NCBI GenBank assembly: GCA_017502125.1 | Contig: JAFVVN010000010.1 | Coordinates: 1 to 55,986, forward strand | From: Bacteroidales bacterium | Lineage (GTDB): Bacteria > Bacteroidota > Bacteroidia > Bacteroidales > UBA932 | Direction: 5' to 3' | Length of the DNA: 55,986 bases | In this document: positions 50,784 to 55,986 of the stretch, in pieces | Layout: the number at the start of each line of letters is the position of its first letter | Numbering within the stretch: position 1 is the first letter of the stretch | Translations under genes and position numbers: made by a program | Notes under the pieces: model-generated | What the model saw: the letters and a program-made list of their open reading frames with translations, nothing else | What the model was told of the DNA's origin: nothing | The model's database searches: none

Positions 50784-50934
50784 ATCCCCGATCAGGTCGG
50801 GGATGACGAGGGGTCGGTTACAAAAGGTGGGGGATGACGAGGAATCGGTTACAAAAGGTTGGGAATGACGATCAAAACACCAGGTTGGATCAAAATATCC
50901 GGTTGGAAACGTCATGCCCGGCTTGACCGGGCAT
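50784..50934. repeat. Intergenic repeat cluster: two palindromes and a 31-bp direct repeat
   Basis: Palindrome ATCCCCGA/TCGGGGAT at 50784-50804; direct repeats of period 31 bp starting at 50799, 50830 and (partly) 50861 (GGGGATGACGAGG, then TCGGTTACAAAAGGT); palindrome ATGCCCGG/CCGGGCAT at 50914-50934. The GATGACG-flanked palindromes resemble common intergenic repeats of many bacteria. The last hairpin sits 3 bp after the DUF5689 stop and may act in 3'-end formation. Confidence 0.85.
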
Positions 50935-50937
50935 CTC

Positions 50938-51987
50938 CTAATACCAATTGGTTCCGTCTGCCTTCTTCACGCCGTCAAGGTCGATGAGGGTGAACTGGGC
51001 AGCTCCCTTATACTCCGTGAGGATTCCGGTGAATGAAACAGTGGCTGTTCCGTCAAGCACCTCCTGAGGAATTTCAGTGTCCGCAAAACGGGCATAGCCG
51101 CTGGTACGCACCTGGACATCAGTCGAGCCCATCTTGAAATACTGGCTTACTGAATAGGCCATGGAGCCGATTCCATATGATCCGTCGGCTTTCTTGAGAT
51201 CTCCGACAGTACCTCCCGCAGCTTCGACAGAGTCGAAATTTCCCGCATTCAGATATTCCTTCCACTTCACCTCGGAACATGCCCATGTGGTCACGCCATA
51301 ATTGTCCGGACCTTCCTCGTCGATGAAGATGCCGTTGTTGGTATAGTCCTTGCGGTCTCCATTAGGATCCACATAGGCAAGGATGAATATATGATTGCCG
51401 TACTTGAGATTCTCGATGGTCACAAGACGTCCGAGATTTGTCTTCTTGTGAAGGTCTGCCTCAGTCACCACAACCGGTTTGACAGCCTCTGCATATTCTC
51501 CCTTGAATATGTGAGTATCAATGATATATGCATGTTCAAGATAGCCGGTTTCATACTCTCCGGTAGGGTCCTCATAGCCTATGTTGATCATGCCGTTGTA
51601 GTCCCCGACAGTCAGGCCGGAGCAGTCGACATAGATCCACTGACCGAGTTTATATTCGTTGTAGAGACCGTTCTTTCCGATCTTGATCTCTATTCCGGCA
51701 GTCTCATCCTGGATATAGAGGCTTTTGTAGAGGTTACCGACCTGGTCAGATGTGGTCACCTGTCCCTTGATCACGCAATGCTTCTCGACCTTATATGGTC
51801 TGCTTCCGTTGCCGGCGTACATATCCTTCACCTCGGCAATCGTGGTGAACTTTCCGCCGAAATCATCATCGGTGTAGATCTTCTGATCGGCCGGATTCTC
51901 ATACTTGCCGGTGAAGACTGGCTGGAACTCCTCGCAACCTGCAAGGAGGGACGCTGCAGCAATGATTATTGTATATATTTTCTTCAT
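50938..51987 (-). CDS. DUF5689-domain lipoprotein
   Basis: 349 residues with a lipobox (LLAGC, cysteine near 18). DUF5689, an OB-fold-like domain of Bacteroidetes, spans about 40-220 (FTTIAEVKDMY, VIKGQVTTSDQVGN, LYIQDETAGIEIKI), then a second similar beta domain (VSFTGILTEYKGAAQFTLID). Likely outer-membrane anchored. It follows the TonB-dependent receptor gene, separated by an 84-bp inverted-repeat element, and belongs to a receptor/lipoprotein/EEP-enzyme set. Binding specificity unknown. Confidence 0.9.
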   Translation of the reverse strand: MKKIYTIIIAAASLLAGCEEFQPVFTGKYENPADQKIYTDDDFGGKFTTIAEVKDMYAGNGSRPYKVEKHCVIKGQVTTSDQVGNLYKSLYIQDETAGIEIKIGKNGLYNEYKLGQWIYVDCSGLTVGDYNGMINIGYEDPTGEYETGYLEHAYIIDTHIFKGEYAEAVKPVVVTEADLHKKTNLGRLVTIENLKYGNHIFILAYVDPNGDRKDYTNNGIFIDEEGPDNYGVTTWACSEVKWKEYLNAGNFDSVEAAGGTVGDLKKADGSYGIGSMAYSVSQYFKMGSTDVQVRTSGYARFADTEIPQEVLDGTATVSFTGILTEYKGAAQFTLIDLDGVKKADGTNWY

Positions 51988-52002
51988 AACTTATCCTGTT
52001 AT

Positions 52003-52086
52003 AGATTTCTCGACTCCGCCTTTGGCCTCGCTCGAAATGACTGTTTGTCTTGTCATTTCAGCCTGGCGAAGCGAGCGGAGAAATCT
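52003..52086. repeat. 84-bp inverted-repeat element
   Basis: Ends AGATTTCTC (52003-52011) and GAGAAATCT (52078-52086), with matching inner words GAAATGAC/GTCATTTC near 52034-52059. It sits between the receptor and DUF5689 genes without coding capacity; a MITE- or REP-like element that may form a hairpin in the transcript. Confidence 0.75.
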
Positions 52087-52092
52087 TTCAAT

Positions 52093-55077
52093 CTAGAATC
52101 TGAAATAGAGGTTCAACATATAGTTGATGCCCTGCATATAGAAATACTTCGAGTCGAAACGGTAGTATCTCTCCATGCTCTTGCTGTCGATCAGACGTGT
52201 CTGCTCATATCCGCCGGTCTTCACGCCACGGTTGTTGGTGATGTTCTGGACATTGAGCGAGAATCCGAAGTTATATTTGCGGTCGATGTACCAGGACTTG
52301 CCCACACTTGCATTCAGAAGGAACACAGGGGCGAACTTCTCCTGAGCCGTCATATACTCGATCTCCACAGGGGTCACGATCTTATCAGGTCCTGACACCG
52401 CCATATCTGTCCTGTAAAGAGGGTTCATGTCGAGATATGAATTTGCAAAATACTGAGCATCAATCTCAAAGAACCAGTACGAATTGGTCCTGTAGTTAAG
52501 TCCGAGGTCGGCAGCAAGCTGTGGAGTGGAAGGAACATAGTGCTTCTGATACTTCTCGACCTCAGGCATTGCACCCGCAACCGGAAGGCCGTTCTCGTCA
52601 AGATCTCCAGCTGCATACATATACTGCCCGGCAGCATCCTTCCTGAACACAGGGCTGTTCGCCCAGAACGGAACCATCTGGTTGTCGAAGATCACTTCTG
52701 CACTGTTGTCCACCGTCTGGGTCATGCGAGGGATGGAAGTATAGATATATTCTCCCCAGCTGAGAGCACCCTCCACAGAGAGTCCCTGGACAGGAAGAGG
52801 AACCTTGAATCCGAGCTCGACGCCCATGTGACGCTGGTCGATGCCGCTCATCGCGAAGTTCGTGAACGAGTTCTGAGAGTCGTCATAGAAGCTCATCATG
52901 TCGGTCTGGTCCATTATCTTGGTGAAGAATCCCGTCACACGGACATTGTATCCGTTGTTGCTGAACTGATAGTTGATGTCAGTGGAAATGGTCTTCATTG
53001 TCTCAAGATTAGGCACAAGCGAATTTCTCGTACGAGGCGAGATGAAGGACTGGGCGAATGTTGGGGCATCATTGAAATAGCCTGCATTTGCATATACCCT
53101 GTGACCTCCTTCGATATGGTACTGGAGTCCGAGCTTCGCCGAATAGGTGAAGAACTGCGGAGCGGCAGACTTGCCCTTCGAGGTGATAGGGGTCTTCACA
53201 CCGTTCACCATCTCATATGTGGTGAAGTTCTGGCCATCGATGATGAACTCGCTTCCGTCATCGTTGAGACCGGCAAAAAGTCCCTTTCTGACAAGACCTT
53301 CCCTCCAGAAGCTCATATAACCGGCCTCCAGTGCGAGATTGGCCTTGAAAGCCCCCATATCAAGGGCTCCGTTTGCCCAAAGGTTGGCATTACGGATGTG
53401 GGCATAATAGTCATATCCGTACTTGTCACCCTTGTGAAGTACCTGTGCACCTCCATTGGCAAGATAATAGTCCAGATCATTCTGCACCATAGCAGGAGAC
53501 GAGGCAAAATCACGCTCGGCAAACTGGTCGATATTGAGATAGTACTCACCTCCGAGGAGGTCGTCCATCTTCTTGTAGTATTCGGTGCGGTTCCACTTGA
53601 AGTTCACACCGCCGGTGAGAGTGAAGATCCTGGCTGCGTTCCACTTCACATTAGCCCCAAGGTTCACATCATTCTGGTCCACACGACGCTCCTCGATAGC
53701 ATATTTCGAGCGACGACGGCCATCTGCATCAAAATTGTGGTAGTTCACATTGTACAGACGGTCCCAGTTGAGATGTGTGTACTGAGGGATGTTCTGTTCC
53801 CATGCATCCTTTGCCCATGCATATTTCTCGAAGTTGGCACGGTCATAATCAGGATCCTCCATGTAGTAGTAGCTCGGAAGATTACGGTAGTAGTCCGGAC
53901 GCGGATCGGCCGCATCGTACCAGTCCATTGCCGTATATCCGTTCTTTCCTGTGCGCCAGAGCACGGTGGCTGAAGCTTCGAGGTCATCAGAAGGGGTGAC
54001 GGTGTATTTCAGGATGGTCACAGGCTCGAAGGTCTTGCGGACACGGGCATTACGCACCTTGCCGTTCTGATATCCCCAGTTCGAGTTGTACATATTGTCG
54101 CCCATCAGGTCATAGACCTCCTGGGTCGAAGCGTTCTGAGCGCCACGCTGTCCGGGAGCCGCGAAAGTCACGAGGCTGAGACGATGCATGTCACCGAACT
54201 TCTTCTCCACACCGGCATAGTATGCAAAGTTGCGGTAGTAGACTCCTTTCACCCAGTCGTTTCCACCGATTCGGGCAGAGACGTTGAACGCATATGACCA
54301 GCCGTTGTCAAGCTCACCGGAAGCATAGGTGGCCATGAGACGGAGACGGTAAAGGGCGCTGTTGGTCAGGGCGCTGAAACGCCAGCCTGTACGTACGCTT
54401 GAAGGCATTGCATGGATGTTGGTCACACCGTTGTATCCGCCGTAACCATAGTCAGACACCTCGTTGCCGATAGTGGTCTCCTTGCTTCTCATAGCCTCGT
54501 TGAGACCGCTCCAGAGGGAATAAGGAGAATAGCCTGTGATGGCATCGTTCATCCTTATGCCACTGAGGTATACATCCTGGGACTCGCTGGTATAGCCCCT
54601 GTTCTTGAAGCGGATGTTGCTGAAACCGAAGCTGGCAATGTTGGTGAACGGGTCATTGCTGTCGAAGAGAATCGATGGAGCGTCCTCGAAGCCGGAGTCA
54701 TCCATATCGAACTCCGCAAAATTCGAGTCGTCGACATCTGTCACGACCTGCTCCACGACCATACCCACGAAGATAAGGTCCTTCACATAACCCTCGACAG
54801 TCACGTTCACATTGGCATCAAGGAAGCCAGGAGCCTTGACTGTCATGTCATATATGCCATTAGGAAGGCCCTCGATGAGGAACTTGCCTTCGGCATCGGA
54901 AGTTGCAGTCGCCTGCTCGGTCCCGTTCTGGGAAACAGTGATGACGGCTGATGCAATCGGAGTCCTGCCGGCACGGTTCACGACAGTCGCCTTCACACCA
55001 CCCCAGTCACTCTTCTGAGCGAAGAGACTGCATGCGCAGAGCATTGCTGCAATTGATAGTAGTAGTTTCTTTGTCAT
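52093..55077 (-). CDS. TonB-dependent receptor with carboxypeptidase-regulatory-like N-terminal domain
   Basis: 994 residues from the ATG at 55077; an upstream TTG is unlikely. Signal peptide MTKKLLLSIAAMLCACSLFAQ, then a CarboxypepD_reg domain (about 25-110, GGVKATVVNRAGRTPIASAV), a plug region (about 130-240; short acidic loop VDDSNFAEFDMDDSGFEDA) and a beta barrel ending LNLYFRF. It lacks the SusC signature region and no SusD is nearby; instead a DUF5689 lipoprotein follows. Substrate unknown; the upstream secreted EEP nuclease/phosphatase suggests products of nucleic-acid or phosphoester breakdown, as inference. Confidence 0.93.
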   Translation of the reverse strand: MTKKLLLSIAAMLCACSLFAQKSDWGGVKATVVNRAGRTPIASAVITVSQNGTEQATATSDAEGKFLIEGLPNGIYDMTVKAPGFLDANVNVTVEGYVKDLIFVGMVVEQVVTDVDDSNFAEFDMDDSGFEDAPSILFDSNDPFTNIASFGFSNIRFKNRGYTSESQDVYLSGIRMNDAITGYSPYSLWSGLNEAMRSKETTIGNEVSDYGYGGYNGVTNIHAMPSSVRTGWRFSALTNSALYRLRLMATYASGELDNGWSYAFNVSARIGGNDWVKGVYYRNFAYYAGVEKKFGDMHRLSLVTFAAPGQRGAQNASTQEVYDLMGDNMYNSNWGYQNGKVRNARVRKTFEPVTILKYTVTPSDDLEASATVLWRTGKNGYTAMDWYDAADPRPDYYRNLPSYYYMEDPDYDRANFEKYAWAKDAWEQNIPQYTHLNWDRLYNVNYHNFDADGRRRSKYAIEERRVDQNDVNLGANVKWNAARIFTLTGGVNFKWNRTEYYKKMDDLLGGEYYLNIDQFAERDFASSPAMVQNDLDYYLANGGAQVLHKGDKYGYDYYAHIRNANLWANGALDMGAFKANLALEAGYMSFWREGLVRKGLFAGLNDDGSEFIIDGQNFTTYEMVNGVKTPITSKGKSAAPQFFTYSAKLGLQYHIEGGHRVYANAGYFNDAPTFAQSFISPRTRNSLVPNLETMKTISTDINYQFSNNGYNVRVTGFFTKIMDQTDMMSFYDDSQNSFTNFAMSGIDQRHMGVELGFKVPLPVQGLSVEGALSWGEYIYTSIPRMTQTVDNSAEVIFDNQMVPFWANSPVFRKDAAGQYMYAAGDLDENGLPVAGAMPEVEKYQKHYVPSTPQLAADLGLNYRTNSYWFFEIDAQYFANSYLDMNPLYRTDMAVSGPDKIVTPVEIEYMTAQEKFAPVFLLNASVGKSWYIDRKYNFGFSLNVQNITNNRGVKTGGYEQTRLIDSKSMERYYRFDSKYFYMQGINYMLNLYFRF

Positions 55078-55116
55078 ATTATTCAATTATATGATCATTC
55101 AATACTTATATATTGA

Positions 55117-55227
55117 CCATCAGGCATCAAATCGGCCAAAACTCTGCCTGTCGGTGCTTAGAATCAGGTAAATTGATGCATTTTCGGTACCGTCAGGCGC
55201 TAAACCGGTCAAAACTCTGCCTGTCGA
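55117..55227. repeat. Two inverse copies of the 38-bp palindrome, again 73 bp apart
   Basis: Palindromes at 55117-55154 (CCATCAGGCA / TGCCTGTCGG) and 55190-55227 (CCGTCAGGCG / TGCCTGTCGA) carry the complement of the GAGTTTTGGCCG centre seen at 39.4 kb, so they are in the opposite orientation, but keep the same 73-bp spacing. They fill the gap between the receptor and the EEP gene. Confidence 0.92.
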
Positions 55228-55251
55228 TGTCACATGATTGACTTTGCTCAA

Positions 55252-55986
55252 TCATTTAGTTATTACAATATAAGTCGGATAGTGGTCGCTGTATCCCCCG
55301 ATGAAGGCTCCGTTGGAGAATGTCCTGAACGGGGTACCCTTGTACTGACCCTTCTGGTTGGTCAGGAACTTAGGATTATATACGCGTCCGTAATATCCCT
55401 TCTTATGGAGCTGAAGGAGACCGAAAGTGCCGTCCTGCGGATTTGCAAGGGCATTGTTCACAAGCAGAAGGTCATATATGCTCCACACTCCCTGATATGC
55501 CAGAGAGCCGAAGCCGGCCTTCAGCATGGATGTGAACGGAGAGAAGAAGTCCTTGTCGGTGACCTCTTCCCTGGTCTCCCTTCCATGAAGATACTCAGCC
55601 ATGCTCGGGTCTGTGGGATTGTCGTTCATGTCGCCCATGCACACGATCTTGATGCCCGGATATTTCTCCTGCATCATCATGGCATGGTTGTACATGATCT
55701 CGCCTCCACGGTCACGGAGCTGGTTGCCGCCCTTCTTTCCGCCTGCACGGGAAGGAAGGTGCGCAACATAGAACGCGAAGTGCTCGCCGTCGATGGTTCC
55801 ATGCACCATGAGGATGTCACGGGTACGGAAATAGTCCCTCTCCTCTTTGCTCTGGATCCAGTCTATGGTGCTGCCCTCGAAAGTGAACGGAATAGATTCG
55901 CTTTCAATGAATTTGAACACCTCAGGCTTATAGAGCAGAGCCACGTCCACTCCACGTCTGTCCGGTCCGTCATAGTGGATGATCTG
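55252..55986 (-). CDS. Endonuclease/exonuclease/phosphatase-family protein (partial, 5' end outside window)
   Basis: The frame is open to the right edge; about 244 residues of the C-terminal part are visible. EEP-fold motifs: HYDGPDRRGVDVALLYKP, HLPSRAGG, the catalytic GDMNDNP and the terminal SDHYP. The GTG at 55950 is internal, not the start. The family includes nucleases, sphingomyelinase-like and inositol phosphatases; Bacteroidetes homologues in this setting are usually secreted, but the signal region is outside the window. It lies upstream of the receptor and DUF5689 genes on the same strand, with the palindromic repeats between. Confidence 0.9.
   Translation of the reverse strand, partial: QIIHYDGPDRRGVDVALLYKPEVFKFIESESIPFTFEGSTIDWIQSKEERDYFRTRDILMVHGTIDGEHFAFYVAHLPSRAGGKKGGNQLRDRGGEIMYNHAMMMQEKYPGIKIVCMGDMNDNPTDPSMAEYLHGRETREEVTDKDFFSPFTSMLKAGFGSLAYQGVWSIYDLLLVNNALANPQDGTFGLLQLHKKGYYGRVYNPKFLTNQKGQYKGTPFRTFSNGAFIGGYSDHYPTYIVITK

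Noticed and set aside
52540-53973. 477-aa plus-strand frame opposite the TonB-dependent receptor
   Set aside because: Shadow of the receptor caused by codon bias; the minus-strand product has a complete recognisable family architecture.

Overview
The window is bacterial chromosome from the order Bacteroidales. The evidence is TAnnTTTG-type -7 promoter boxes, SusC/SusD pairs, a hybrid two-component regulator, DUF5689/TonB-receptor systems, a BtuB-BtuG locus behind a cobalamin riboswitch, and paired PlsC-like/GNAT acyltransferases of the glycine-lipid type. A cysteate synthase next to an alpha-oxoamine synthase and a short-chain reductase points to sulfonolipid (capnine-type) synthesis, which is known from Alistipes/Rikenellaceae, Odoribacter and flavobacterial relatives. 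I lean towards Rikenellaceae or a neighbouring family, but the sequence alone does not settle this.

Layout. (1) About 1-7.8 kb is visibly more AT-rich and looks like an accessory island: a Pif1-like helicase (running off the left edge), a DUF3825 protein, a WYL regulator, a 100-aa unknown, a divergent vWA-domain membrane protein with a 59-aa membrane partner, a frameshifted zinc-ribbon gene, a GNAT toxin with a 52-aa candidate antitoxin, and the C-terminal remnant of a tyrosine recombinase at the boundary. (2) 7.8-22.8 kb: a hemerythrin-like/LuxR regulator, then a complete pectic galactan utilization locus (GH2, GH53, SusE-like, SusD, SusC, hybrid two-component sensor). (3) 22.9-29.5 kb: a tandem-VOC protein, cysteate fatty-acyltransferase-like enzyme, SDR reductase and cysteate synthase in one operon, followed by a MarR regulator and a divergent YeiH-family transporter with a coupled 94-aa membrane protein. 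(4) 29.5-39.4 kb: a calcineurin-like phosphoesterase, then a co-directional eight-gene block built around an SPFH/zinc-ribbon protein, coiled-coil membrane proteins, two paralogous helical proteins, a bactofilin-like beta-helix protein and a zinc-ribbon tail-anchored protein. This is the best candidate for an undescribed system. (5) 39.4-39.8 kb: six copies of a 38-bp palindrome at an exact 73-bp period; two more copies in inverse orientation and the same period lie at 55.1-55.2 kb.

(6) 39.9-43.2 kb: btuG-like lipoprotein and btuB-like receptor under a cobalamin riboswitch. (7) 43.3-48.6 kb: APC permease, GlsA/GlsB-like acyltransferases, an unknown 195-aa protein and gpmI. (8) 48.7 kb to the right edge: an M3 peptidase lipoprotein, a DUF5689 lipoprotein, a TonB-dependent receptor and an endonuclease/exonuclease/phosphatase enzyme running off the edge.

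Two themes recur. One is outer-membrane uptake (galactan, cobalamin, and an unknown substrate for the last locus). The other is unusual membrane lipids, with sulfonolipid and glycine-lipid genes both present. The SPFH block may act on the same envelope, but that is inference. No rRNA, tRNA or CRISPR array was seen.
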